Positions 33,831 through 42,399 of a stretch of 64,000 nucleotides of DNA are shown here, piece after piece; the first letter of the stretch is position 1, and every line of letters starts with the position of its first letter. Source of the stretch: Sphingobium sufflavum (GTDB lineage: Bacteria; Pseudomonadota; Alphaproteobacteria; Sphingomonadales; Sphingomonadaceae); assembly GCF_021403115.1 (NCBI RefSeq), contig NZ_JAJSSH010000007.1:124001-188000 (forward strand). Direction: 5' to 3'. The position numbers were made by a program, and so were the translations under genes. The notes under the pieces are model-generated. The model saw only the letters and a program-made list of their open reading frames with translations, did no database searches and was not told where the DNA came from.

Positions 33831-34135
33831 GCGGCGGACGACGGGGCGGCGCGCAAAGGCGCCGCTAATCTCCCCGCAGGCGCTACCAAGAGGTCCGTTC
33901 GTCCTGAGCCTGTCGCCCCGAAGAGCCGGCGAAGCCCAACGGCTGCACGTCGTCGCCCGCCACCGTGCCCGTGAAGAGCCGCCTCTCGACAGGCACGCGA
34001 AGGGCCCCGCGCGAGGAGGGCAAACCGGCGGCACAAGGGCCGCACCACCCTACCCCCCCCCCGGCCCGCTGCCCGCCATTTACGACCGCCCTTCCCTCGC
34101 CTAGCATGTCCAACCGGGAAACGAGGGACAGGGCC
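33831..34135. other. Intergenic region with hairpin and decayed repeat
   Basis: This gap of 305 bases has GCGGCGC (33846-33852) pairing with GCGCCGC (33859-33865), a possible terminator for accA without a T-run. At 33895-33925 GTCCGTTCGTCCTGAGC begins a decayed copy of the CCGTTCG-type repeat seen intact at 56473. I see no protein gene. Confidence 0.55.
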
Positions 34136-34381
34136 ATGGACCACACAGACGCCGACACCGATCGCACCACCCGCCTGTGGGAGGGGATGGCCCGCATGTT
34201 GTGCGACATCGCCGGGTCCGACCCGGATTTCCGCATGTGGGACGGCCAGCCCCTGTGGAAATGGCGCATGCATGGCCGCGATGCGCAGGCGCGCATCCGC
34301 GCCGCCATCGACGCGCTGACCCTCGACAGGCCCGATGTGGAGGCGCAGGTCGGCACGGACAGCCACCGCTGGGCCTCCTGA
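34136..34381 (+). CDS. Small hypothetical protein, 81 residues
   Basis: A soluble protein with no family that I can name. The sequence has conserved-looking aromatic blocks (LWEGMARMLCDIAGSD, FRMWDGQPLWKWRM) and ends RPDVEAQVGTDSHRWAS. ATG 34136 follows AGGG at five bases; the frame upstream is Pro-rich and non-coding in character. It ends six bases before the fRMsr gene, so the two are one unit, but a functional link is only inferred from that. Confidence 0.6.
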   Translation: MDHTDADTDRTTRLWEGMARMLCDIAGSDPDFRMWDGQPLWKWRMHGRDAQARIRAAIDALTLDRPDVEAQVGTDSHRWAS

Positions 34382-34387
34382 TCCGCC

Positions 34388-34879
34388 ATGTTCACCCTCA
34401 CCGCGCCCGCTGACCCGACCGACAAGCCGCGCCTCTACGCCGACCTCCTCACCGCCGCCCGCGCGCTGGTGGCGGGGGAGAGCGACGGCATCGCCAACAT
34501 GGCCAATGTCGCCGCGCTGCTGTGGCACAGCCTGCCCGGCCTCAACTGGGCGGGCTTCTATCGGCTGGCGGGCGACACGCTGGTCCTCGGCCCGTTCCAG
34601 GGCAAGCCCGCCTGTCTCCGCATCCCGCTGGGCCGGGGGGTGTGCGGCACGGCGGCGCAGCGGCGCGCGACGATCCGGGTCGAGGATGTCCACGCCTTTC
34701 CCGGCCATATCGCCTGCGACGCCGCCTCCGCGTCCGAAATCGTCGTGCCGGTCATGGCCCATGGCGCGCTGGTCGGCGTGCTCGATCTCGACAGCCCGCT
34801 GCCCGCCCGCTTCGACGCGCAGGACGAGGCGGGGCTGGTCGCGCTGATCGCCGCAATCGGGGATGCGCTGGCGGGATAG
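34388..34879 (+). CDS. msrC: Free methionine-(R)-sulfoxide reductase (GAF domain, fRMsr)
   Basis: A 163-residue GAF-fold enzyme that reduces free methionine-R-sulfoxide. The three signature Cys are present: KPACLRIPLGRGVCGTAA gives two, and GHIACDAASASEIVVP gives the third (catalytic). NWAGFYRL and GVLDLDSP are further family blocks. The length fits YebR/fRMsr. It uses the thioredoxin system and protects against methionine oxidation. It follows the small 81-residue gene closely; a 221-base gap leads to the RcnB-like gene. Confidence 0.9.
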   Translation: MFTLTAPADPTDKPRLYADLLTAARALVAGESDGIANMANVAALLWHSLPGLNWAGFYRLAGDTLVLGPFQGKPACLRIPLGRGVCGTAAQRRATIRVEDVHAFPGHIACDAASASEIVVPVMAHGALVGVLDLDSPLPARFDAQDEAGLVALIAAIGDALAG

Positions 34880-35100
34880 CCAATCCTCCGCACGCGCCAG
34901 ATCACGCCCCGGAACGCCCCCGCAAAAGCCCGCAAATCCCGCCGGTAAAACAGTGTAAAACTGCCCCAAACCGGCACAGCGCTCAACCACGCGCAATGGC
35001 TAACGCCATAGTTCGCCCCGGCCGCCGATGCTAAACGGGGACTTAACGGATGGCCCTGTGCCATCCATTCTTGTCGATGCGGAATTTCGGGAGCGTACAC

Positions 35101-36309
35101 ATGCGGAAGCTGGTTCTGGCAGGTCTGATGGCGGGTCTGGGCGGTATCGCCGCGCCCGCCGTTCAGGCGGAGAATATGGGCAACCTCGCGGTCGCGACCA
35201 GTGTCATGAACCGGGGCGCGACGCAGGTCGTGACCGGTCGTCCCGGTGCACCGATCAACGGGGCGGGCAACGCCGGGGCATGGCACGGCGCATGGGGTCC
35301 GCGCGTCAACGGGCGCTGGTCGGCGGGCTGGAACGCGCCCGGCGGCTGGAACAGCTATCGCCGCCCTGCGACCGGCTTCACCCTGCCCAGCTACTGGATC
35401 AACCCTTCCTATTATATCGCGGACTATCGCGGTTATGGCCTGCCCGCACCGGCCTATGGCTATGGCTGGTCGCGCTATTATGACGATGCGGTGCTGACCG
35501 ATCGCTATGGCCGCGTGTCCGATGTCCGCTACGGCTATGACTGGGACCGCTTCGGCGGTTATGACGACGGCGCCTATGCCGATGGCTATGACGATCGTGG
35601 TTACGACGACCGGGGCTATGACGACCGTTACGACGAGAACCGCCGTCGCGGCAACAATGGCGTGGCGGGCGCGGTCGTCGGCGGCGTGGTCGGCGGCATC
35701 GCGGGCAATGTGATCGCGGGCAAGGGCAACCGCCTGCCCGGCACCATCCTCGGCGCGGGCGTCGGTGCCATCGCCGGTGCGGCCATCGGCAACGCCTCCG
35801 GCCGCAACCGGGACGAGGCGCGCTACGCCCCCGCCCGCCCGGTCGCACCCCGCTATGACGGTCGTGGCCGGGGCGTGCCGCGCGGCGGCGAGCCTTACGC
35901 CTATGGCGCCGGCGCACCCGGCCCGGACGGTCGCCCCGCCAGCTACGACGGCCAGTGGGTCGGCACCTGGTATGGCGAGGATGGCCGCAGCTACAGCGGC
36001 ACCTATGACGGTCGTTTCGACGGGCAGGCGCGCGGTGGCTATGCGCAGGCAGCGCCCCTCCCCGCCTATCGCCCCGCGCCCCTGCCGCCGCAGGGCTATG
36101 GCTACAGCTATGATTCGTCGGCCTACAGCGCGGCCTATGGCGCCAGCGGCTACAGCTATGAAACGGTCGACTATGCCGCCCCGATCGTGACGACCACCGT
36201 CACGACGGAGGAAACCACCTACGCCACCGTCCGCAAGGCCGTGCGCAAACCCGTCGTCCGCAAGGCCCGGCCAAAGCCCCGCCTGGTCTGCTGCCCCTGC
36301 GGCTGCTGA
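35101..36309 (+). CDS. RcnB-like, glycine-zipper envelope protein with Cys-rich tail
   Basis: A 402-residue exported protein. Signal peptide KLVLAGLMAGLGGIAAPAVQA; then a Trp/Gly-rich region (GWNAPGGWNSYRRPATGF, SYWINPSYYIADYRGYGLP) matching the RcnB-type (Ni/Co homeostasis) fold. Asp/Tyr-rich repeats (DDRGYDDRGYDDRYDE) follow, then a glycine-zipper segment (AGAVVGGVVGGIAGNVIAG, then ILGAGVGAIAGAAIG) that can insert in a membrane. The protein ends in VCCPCGC, four Cys in the last six residues. Start 35101 is set by the signal peptide and GGGAG upstream. It may bind metal in the envelope. Confidence 0.75.
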   Translation: MRKLVLAGLMAGLGGIAAPAVQAENMGNLAVATSVMNRGATQVVTGRPGAPINGAGNAGAWHGAWGPRVNGRWSAGWNAPGGWNSYRRPATGFTLPSYWINPSYYIADYRGYGLPAPAYGYGWSRYYDDAVLTDRYGRVSDVRYGYDWDRFGGYDDGAYADGYDDRGYDDRGYDDRYDENRRRGNNGVAGAVVGGVVGGIAGNVIAGKGNRLPGTILGAGVGAIAGAAIGNASGRNRDEARYAPARPVAPRYDGRGRGVPRGGEPYAYGAGAPGPDGRPASYDGQWVGTWYGEDGRSYSGTYDGRFDGQARGGYAQAAPLPAYRPAPLPPQGYGYSYDSSAYSAAYGASGYSYETVDYAAPIVTTTVTTEETTYATVRKAVRKPVVRKARPKPRLVCCPCGC

Positions 36310-36334
36310 ACCCGGCGGACAGGCGGACGATGTG

Positions 36335-36364
36335 AAGGCCCGGATGCGCAAGCGTCCGGGCCTT
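36335..36364 (+). terminator. Perfect 10-bp hairpin terminator
   Basis: AAGGCCCGGA (36335-36344) pairs fully with TCCGGGCCTT (36355-36364) over a 10-base loop, 26 bases after the stop of the RcnB-like gene. TTG follows the second arm. Confidence 0.75.
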
Positions 36365-36460
36365 TGCCGTGGCGGCTCCCGGCGTGCCGCCCACGGCCTG
36401 CTGCTTCGCTGCGCCGCCTCCATGCCTCTCCAGAGTATGATGATTTTTCCCTGAATCGTG

Positions 36461-36544
36461 ATTGTGAGCGCAGCGAGCCAAAGGCGGGCGAAGCCCAACC
36501 AATCCATGGGGCGCCGCAGGGGATTGCTTCGCTGCGCTCACAAT
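36461..36544. repeat. Long-armed palindromic element (16-bp perfect arms)
   Basis: ATTGTGAGCGCAGCGA (36461-36476) and TCGCTGCGCTCACAAT (36529-36544) are exact inverse complements separated by 52 bases. The arms resemble the dispersed GTCATTGCGAGCG-type repeats of sphingomonads; further degenerate members lie at 43213, 52160 and 56340. It fills most of a 366-base gap (36310-36675) in which I see no gene. Confidence 0.8.
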
Positions 36545-36675
36545 GACGAGGTGGGTCGATGTCTAACCCGCCCCCCACTTCGCCTCTCGCCATCCCTCGC
36601 CCTTGCCCTTGCCCTTGCCCCGCACCACCCCAATCCCTATTACTTCTCTGGAATTTTCCACGAAAGGCGGATGGC

Positions 36676-37341
36676 ATGGCGACGGTCGTAATCACGGGGG
36701 CCAATCGGGGCATCGGGCGGGAACTGGCGCAGCTCTATGCCGCGGCGGGCCATGACCTGCTGCTGGGCGTGCGGCAGCCGGACGGCGCGCCCACCCTGCC
36801 CGGTGAGATCCTGCCGCTGGACGTGGCGGACGATGGCTCGGTCACCGCCTTTGCCGATGCGCTGCGCGACCGCACCGTCGATATCCTCATCAACAATGCG
36901 GGCGTGATCGGTCCCGACCGCCAGTCCACCCTCGACACGGATTTCGCGGGCTTCCTGCACACGCTCAACGTCAACACGCTCGGCCCGCTGCGCGTGACGC
37001 AGGCGCTGCTCCCCGCCCTGCGCCGGGCGGGCGGCGCAAAGGTCGCCATCATCAGCAGCTTCATGGGATCGCTGAGCTACGCCAGTTCCGACCGCATCGC
37101 CTATCGCGCGTCAAAGGCGGCGGTGAACAAGGTGGCGCAGGGCCTCGCCACCGACCTGTCGCGCGAGGGGATCGCCGTCGCCTCCGTCCATCCCGGCTGG
37201 GTCCGCACCGAAATGGGCGGCCCCGCGGCGGACATAGCGCCGCAGGAGAGCGCGGCGGGCATAAAGGCCGTCATCGACCGCCTCTCCCTCGCCACCTCCG
37301 GCCAATTCCACAATTATGACGGCGCCATTCTCGACTGGTGA
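36676..37341 (+). CDS. SDR family NAD(P)-dependent oxidoreductase (C-factor-like)
   Basis: A 221-residue short-chain dehydrogenase: cofactor loop TGANRGIG, NNAGVIG, catalytic Ser in AIISSFMGSLSYAS, and Tyr-x3-Lys in YRASKAAVN, then HPGWVRTEMGG. This order and small size fit the C-factor/sniffer-like SDRs of unknown substrate. ATG 36676 follows an AAAGG site; the longer frame to 36559 is Pro-rich and rejected. The gene has its own promoter space and is convergent with bpt, with 22 bases between the stops. Confidence 0.85.
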   Translation: MATVVITGANRGIGRELAQLYAAAGHDLLLGVRQPDGAPTLPGEILPLDVADDGSVTAFADALRDRTVDILINNAGVIGPDRQSTLDTDFAGFLHTLNVNTLGPLRVTQALLPALRRAGGAKVAIISSFMGSLSYASSDRIAYRASKAAVNKVAQGLATDLSREGIAVASVHPGWVRTEMGGPAADIAPQESAAGIKAVIDRLSLATSGQFHNYDGAILDW

Positions 37342-37363
37342 GGCACCAGCCGCCGACGCTCCC

Positions 37364-38182
37364 CTATTTCAGGAGAACGCTGTCGCCCACCCGGCCCGTG
37401 GGCACGTTCAGCATCGGCGCACCTGCCCCTTCGACCGCGACGTCCGCCGGGTCGAACGCCACCCAGCCGTCCCGGCTCAGCCGTTCCAGCGGCTTGTAGC
37501 GTATCTTGTACGCCATGCGCTGCGACCCCTCGACCCAATAGCCGAGATAGACATAAGGCAGCTTTTCCTCCGCCGCGCGGCGGACATGGTCGAGGATGAT
37601 AAAGCTGCCCAGCCCCTGCCGATCCTCCAGCGCGGGATCGTAGAAGCTGTAGATCATCGACAGGCCATCGCCCTGCCGGTCGGTCAGGCAGGCGCCGATC
37701 AGGCGGCCCTGCTCGCCCGGAACCTCCGACCGCAACCGATATTCGATCACGACGGTATCGACGGGCGTCTGCTCCACCATGTCGGCATAATCGACATCGT
37801 CCATCTCCGTCATGCCGCCGCCGGGGTGGCGGACGGAGAGATATTTCTGGAGCAGTTCGAACTGTTCGGGCGTGGACCAGGGCTTGCACGCGCTGGTGAT
37901 GAGGTCTTCGTTGCGGCGCATCAGGCGGCGCTGCGTCGCATTGGGCTTGAACGCGCCCGCCACGATTCGCACCGACACACAGGCCGAACAGTCGGAACAA
38001 CTGGGCCGGTAAGCCACATTCTGGCTGCGGCGAAAACCGATGCGGCCCAGCGCATCGTTCAGCTCACCCGCATGCTGCCCGGTCAGTTCCGTGAAGACCT
38101 TGCGCTCCGTCCGCCCCGGCAGATAGGGGCAGGGGCTGGCGTTGGTCATGAAAAAGCGCGGGAAGCGGAAGGCGGCGCTCAC
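37364..38182 (-). CDS. bpt: Aspartate/glutamate leucyltransferase (arginyltransferase family)
   Basis: A 272-residue L/F-transferase-like enzyme of the N-end rule pathway. It moves Leu from Leu-tRNA to N-terminal Asp or Glu, marking proteins for ClpAP. Signature blocks are [37 protein letters not shown] with the Cys cluster, and [17 protein letters not shown]. The length and Cys motif fit bacterial Bpt. The start at 38182 gives an 11-residue lead-in; [11 protein letters not shown] at 38149 is the alternative. The gap to ilvA holds only a hairpin and short repeats. Confidence 0.9.
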   Translation of the reverse strand: MSAAFRFPRFFMTNASPCPYLPGRTERKVFTELTGQHAGELNDALGRIGFRRSQNVAYRPSCSDCSACVSVRIVAGAFKPNATQRRLMRRNEDLITSACKPWSTPEQFELLQKYLSVRHPGGGMTEMDDVDYADMVEQTPVDTVVIEYRLRSEVPGEQGRLIGACLTDRQGDGLSMIYSFYDPALEDRQGLGSFIILDHVRRAAEEKLPYVYLGYWVEGSQRMAYKIRYKPLERLSRDGWVAFDPADVAVEGAGAPMLNVPTGRVGDSVLLK

Positions 38183-38309
38183 AGTTTCTCCATCTGGCCG
38201 GCTCTGGCCCCTGAATCACCTGGCACTATATGCGGGCGCGGCAACCCGGTGGAAAGAGAGTTTACCACGGCCTAACCCAACCTCAAGCCCAAAGCTGATG
38301 CAAATCAGG

Positions 38310-38327
38310 CCAATGGCTATCCATTGG
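38310..38327 (-). terminator. Hairpin downstream of the threonine deaminase gene
   Basis: CCAATGG (38310-38316), CTAT, CCATTGG (38321-38327) is a perfect seven-base stem. Next to it, copies of GGCCCTTGGTCCT (38337-38373) repeat with variation. It is 50 bases beyond the ilvA stop on the minus strand and lacks a T-run. Confidence 0.45.
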
Positions 38328-38377
38328 TCGTATGCTGGCCCTTGGTCCTATCCCGGGCCTTGGTCCTGTGAAGGCGC

Positions 38378-39628
38378 TCAAGCCGCCTCCACCGGTGCGA
38401 CATCGAACCCCGCCTCGCGCAGCGCCAGCACCAGCCGCTCCAGATGCCCCGCGTCGCGCGTCTCGCACTCCACGTCCAGCGTCAGCCCCTTGGCGGGCAG
38501 GCTGGTGAAGATGCGCTGGTGCGACAGTTCCAGGATGTTGACGCTCTGCTCGTGAAAGATGCGGCTGACATGGAACAGCGTGCCGGGCCGGTCCTGCAAC
38601 CGGATGCGCAGCCGCGCCAGACGCCCCGACCGCGCCAGGTCGCGCAGCAGGACGTTCGCCAGCAGCCGCGTGTCGATATTGCCGCCGCACAGGATCAGGC
38701 CGACCTTGCGCCCGACGAACATTTGCCGGTGCGACAGCATCGCGGCCAGCCCGGCCGCGCCCGCGCCCTCGACCACCGTCTTTTCGATCTGGAGCAGCAG
38801 GCTGACCGCCTGTTCCAGCGCCCGTTCGTCGACCAGCACGATGTCGTCGACATTCGCCTCGACAAAACGGCGGGTCAGCGCTCCCGGCTCCTTGACCGCG
38901 ATGCCCTCGGCCAGCGTGTCGCCGTCGCAGGGCAGGTTCACCCCCTTGATATGGTCGTACATGGACGGATAGAGCGCGGCCTGCACGCCGACGATCAGCA
39001 TCTCCGGCCGCAGCGCGCGCGCCGCCGTGGAGATGCCGGAGATCAGCCCGCCACCGCCGACCGGCACGACCAGCGTGTCGATGTCGGGCGCATCCTCCAG
39101 CATTTCCAGCGCCACCGTGCCCTGCCCGGCGATGATGTCCGGCTCGTCGAACGGATGGACGAAGGTCAGGCCCTGCTGCTGCTCCAGCGCGCGGGCATGG
39201 CCATAGGCGTCCTCGAACTTTTCGCCATGCAGCACCACGGTCGCGCCATGGCCTTCGGTCTGCATCACCTTCACCGTCGGGGTCGGCACCGGCATCACGA
39301 TGGTGACGGGCACGCCCAGCCGCGCGCCATGATAGGCCAGCCCCTGCGCATGATTGCCCGCCGACGCCGCGATGACGCCGCGCGCCTTCTGCTCCTCGGT
39401 CAGGATCAGCAGCCGGTTGAGCGCGCCCCGTTCCTTATAGGCGGCGGTGAATTGCAGATTCTCGAACTTCAGCCACACCTCCGCACCGGTCAGTTGCGAC
39501 AATGTCTTGCTGTGCAGCGTGGGCGTGCGAACGATCGACGGGGCGATGCGCGCATGGGCATCCACGACATCGTCGAGCGTTACGGGAAGTTGCTGTCGCA
39601 AGGCGGCGATATTTTGGCTGTTCAACAT
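38378..39628 (-). CDS. ilvA: Threonine ammonia-lyase (deaminase) with C-terminal ACT domain
   Basis: A 416-residue PLP enzyme that converts threonine to 2-oxobutanoate for isoleucine synthesis. The PLP Lys is in FTAAYKERGALNRL and the phosphate-binding Gly loop in VPVGGGGLISGI. ASAGNHAQGLAYH is the substrate loop. Residues about 330-416 form an ACT domain (RIRLQDRPGTLFHVSRIF), the form that resembles TdcB/IlvA2 with one ACT rather than two. One ACT domain may sense branched-chain amino acids. It is divergent from the dehydrogenase gene, with 58 bases between. Confidence 0.9.
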   Translation of the reverse strand: MLNSQNIAALRQQLPVTLDDVVDAHARIAPSIVRTPTLHSKTLSQLTGAEVWLKFENLQFTAAYKERGALNRLLILTEEQKARGVIAASAGNHAQGLAYHGARLGVPVTIVMPVPTPTVKVMQTEGHGATVVLHGEKFEDAYGHARALEQQQGLTFVHPFDEPDIIAGQGTVALEMLEDAPDIDTLVVPVGGGGLISGISTAARALRPEMLIVGVQAALYPSMYDHIKGVNLPCDGDTLAEGIAVKEPGALTRRFVEANVDDIVLVDERALEQAVSLLLQIEKTVVEGAGAAGLAAMLSHRQMFVGRKVGLILCGGNIDTRLLANVLLRDLARSGRLARLRIRLQDRPGTLFHVSRIFHEQSVNILELSHQRIFTSLPAKGLTLDVECETRDAGHLERLVLALREAGFDVAPVEAA

Positions 39629-39686
39629 GATGTTCTCGCCCCTATCCCATCTGGCAATCCTATGAAACAGGCTCTATGCCCGCCCA

Positions 39687-40556
39687 ATGGCAAAAATCGC
39701 GTTTATCGGTCTTGGGGTGATGGGGGGTCCGGTTGCGGGCCATCTGGCAGCGGCAGGGCATGAGCTTTCGGTCTACAACCGCTCCATGGGCAAGGCAAAA
39801 GCATGGGTGGAGCGCCACGGCGGCACCGCCAGCATCAGCCCGGCACAGGCGGCGGAGGAGGCGGACATCGTCATCACCTGCGTCGGCACGGACGACGACC
39901 TGTCGGCGGTGACGCTGGGCCGCGACGGCGCGTTCCGCACCCTGCGCGCGGGCGGCCTGTTCATCGACCACACCACCGTTTCCGCCAGGATCGCCCGGCA
40001 ATTGTTCGTGGAGGGCGAGAGCCGCGGCATCCATTGCGTCGACGCCCCCGTTTCCGGCGGGCAGTCGGGCGCGGAGAATGGCCGCCTCTCCATCATGTGC
40101 GGGGGCGAGGCGCCCGCGGTGGAGGCCGCGCGCATCGTGATGCAAAATTACGCTGCCCGCATCGTGCATGTCGGCGCGGCGGGCGCGGGCCAGACGACCA
40201 AGATGGTCAACCAGATCTGCATCGCGGGCGTGCTTCAGGGCGTGTCGGAGGCGCTGCGGTTCGCTCAGGCCTCCCACCTCGACCTCGACGCGGTGTTCGA
40301 GGCGATTTCCGGCGGCGCGGCGCAAAGCTGGCAGATGGAAAATCGCTGGAAGAGCATGGCGGAGGATCGCTTCGACTTCGGCTTCGCCGTGGACTGGATG
40401 CGCAAGGATCTCGGCCTGGCGCTGGACGAGGCGCGGGTGAATGGCGCGACCTTGCCGCTCGCCGCGCTGGTCGATCAATATTACGCCGATGTTCAGGCGA
40501 TGGGCGGCGCAAAGCAGGACACCAGCGCCCTCGTCCGCCGCATTGCCAAGCGATGA
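39687..40556 (+). CDS. NAD(P)-dependent oxidoreductase, 3-hydroxyisobutyrate dehydrogenase family
   Basis: A 289-residue beta-hydroxyacid dehydrogenase. The N-terminal dinucleotide site FIGLGVMGGPVAGHLAAAG, then APVSGGQSGAENGRLSIM (substrate loop), and the catalytic Lys in GAGQTTKMVNQICIAG are all present. The substrate may be 3-hydroxyisobutyrate, tartronate semialdehyde or a similar acid. It is divergent from ilvA; a branched-chain metabolism link is possible but not shown. A 160-base gap with no gene separates it from the amidohydrolase gene. Confidence 0.85.
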   Translation: MAKIAFIGLGVMGGPVAGHLAAAGHELSVYNRSMGKAKAWVERHGGTASISPAQAAEEADIVITCVGTDDDLSAVTLGRDGAFRTLRAGGLFIDHTTVSARIARQLFVEGESRGIHCVDAPVSGGQSGAENGRLSIMCGGEAPAVEAARIVMQNYAARIVHVGAAGAGQTTKMVNQICIAGVLQGVSEALRFAQASHLDLDAVFEAISGGAAQSWQMENRWKSMAEDRFDFGFAVDWMRKDLGLALDEARVNGATLPLAALVDQYYADVQAMGGAKQDTSALVRRIAKR

Positions 40557-40716
40557 GCATGGGCACCGCCCTCCTCCGCCGTCCCGCCCCCTGCGCGCCA
40601 CGCCGCCCGGTCCCTGCAAAGGCCGGGGCCTGACGTCATGACCTGCCCGCTCGCCCTGCTCTCCTGCCCCTGCGGGCGCATGGCCTCCATCGGTCGATAG
40701 GCACCCGTTCCAGTCC

Positions 40717-42399
40717 ATGATGCGCTTCCCCCGAACCTTCGCGGCGCTGTCCGCGCCTCTCCTGACATTGGCGCTCGCCTGCGCCCTGCCGACGACGGCG
40801 GGGGCCAGCGGCCTGATCGACAATGTCAATGGCATCACCACCGGCCTCGACGGCCGCATCATCCGCTTCGGCGGCCTGCTGGTGGACAAGGACGGCAAGG
40901 TGGAGCGTCGCCTGCTCCAGGGCGAGAAACTGCCCAAGAAGCAGCCGCTCGACTTCCGCCTGGATGGCAAGGGGATGACGCTGATCCCCGGCTTCGTCGA
41001 TGCCCGCGCGGACGTGATGCGGCTTGCGATCAGCCTCCTCTCGCTCGACCTCAGCGACGCCACCTCCCCGGATGACGCCGCCGCGCGCGTCGCCACCTAT
41101 GCGGCGGAGGGGCGGCGCTGGATCTTGGGCTTTGGCTGGGACGCCGTCCGCTGGCCCGCCGGCTCCACCCCCACCGCCGCACGGCTCGACCGGACCGTGG
41201 CGGACACGCCCGTCTGGCTGGTCGACGCCAGCGGGGAACAGGGCTGGGCCAACAGCGCCGCGCTGAAACTCGCCGGGATCACCGCCGCCACACCGCAACC
41301 CGCCGGGGGCCACATCGTGATGGCGGGCGGCAAGCCCAGCGGCCTGCTGACCGGCAGCGCCATGGAGCTGATCGAAAAGATCGTGCCCCGTCCCGCGCCC
41401 AAGGATCTCGACGCCGCCTTTCTGAAGGCGCAGGCCGCCTATCTGGCACGCGGCATCACCGCCGTCGGCGACATGGGCACCAGCATGACCGACTGGCAGA
41501 CATGGCGGCGCGCGGGCGACCGGGATTCGCTGCGCCTGCGGATCATCGGCTATGCCAGCGCGATCGACGACCTGCCCCTGATCGCGGGACCGCAGCCGAC
41601 GCCATGGCTTTATGCGGGTCGCCTGCGCCTCGCCGGTATCAGCCTTCCGATCGACGGGTCGCTCGGCGTCCGCCGCGCGTGGCTGTCCGCCCCCTATGCC
41701 GATGCGCCGGGGGTCAGCGGCGACATGCTGCTGGGCGACACCCGCCTGCGCAACCAGATGAGCCGCGCGGCCATGGACGGCTTCCAGATCGTCCTCGCGG
41801 CCCATGGCGACCGCGCGACAAAGGAAGCCGCCGACGCCATTGCGGAGATGGGCGGCTCCTATCTCTCCCGCGGGCGCTGGCGCATCGACGGTGCGGACCT
41901 TGCCGCCGCCGCCGACCTCACCGGCCTGCCCGCCGACCGGCTCAGCCTGACCGTCAGCCCCGCATCCATCGCGGATGGCGGTGCGCTGGCCCGTGAGCGG
42001 CTGGGCGCGCGGGCCGATGGCCGCGCCTATGGCTGGAAGGACATCGTGGGCCGACAGGTCGGCCTCGCCTTCGCCGGGCAAGGCCCCTTCACCCCCCTCT
42101 CCCCGCTGGAGGCGATCCGCCTCGCTATCACGCGCGAGACGGTGGCCGGGCAGCCCTTTGGCGGTTGGCGCGGCGACCAGCGGCTGAGCTTTGCCGAGGC
42201 ATTTCGCGCCGTCACGGCAGGCGGTGCGGACGCACTGGGCGCGGAGGGGCGTTTCGGCCGCCTCGCCCCCGGCGAATCCGCCGATTTCCTCCTCCTCGAC
42301 CGCGACATCGAACTGGCCCAGCCTGCGGACATCCCCCGCATCAAACTGCTGGAGACATGGATCGGCGGGCAGAAGATCCTGTTGGACACCAAACGGTGA
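40717..42399 (+). CDS. Exported YtcJ-like amidohydrolase lacking metal ligands (probable pseudoenzyme)
   Basis: A 560-residue protein with a signal peptide (LSAPLLTLALACALPTTAGA) and the overall layout of Amidohydro_3/YtcJ: LIPGFVDARADVM after a composite beta domain, a long TIM barrel and RLAPGESADFLLLDRD at the end. The usual metal-site motif PGFxDxHxH reads PGFVDARADV, the HAxGDxA block reads LAAHGDRAT with the His moved, the QPxH strand reads VSPAS, and the GSDxP loop reads AGQGPFTP. All four metal-site blocks are altered, so hydrolysis is unlikely. It overlaps the isomerase gene by four bases (GTGA). Confidence 0.8.
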   Translation: MMRFPRTFAALSAPLLTLALACALPTTAGASGLIDNVNGITTGLDGRIIRFGGLLVDKDGKVERRLLQGEKLPKKQPLDFRLDGKGMTLIPGFVDARADVMRLAISLLSLDLSDATSPDDAAARVATYAAEGRRWILGFGWDAVRWPAGSTPTAARLDRTVADTPVWLVDASGEQGWANSAALKLAGITAATPQPAGGHIVMAGGKPSGLLTGSAMELIEKIVPRPAPKDLDAAFLKAQAAYLARGITAVGDMGTSMTDWQTWRRAGDRDSLRLRIIGYASAIDDLPLIAGPQPTPWLYAGRLRLAGISLPIDGSLGVRRAWLSAPYADAPGVSGDMLLGDTRLRNQMSRAAMDGFQIVLAAHGDRATKEAADAIAEMGGSYLSRGRWRIDGADLAAAADLTGLPADRLSLTVSPASIADGGALARERLGARADGRAYGWKDIVGRQVGLAFAGQGPFTPLSPLEAIRLAITRETVAGQPFGGWRGDQRLSFAEAFRAVTAGGADALGAEGRFGRLAPGESADFLLLDRDIELAQPADIPRIKLLETWIGGQKILLDTKR

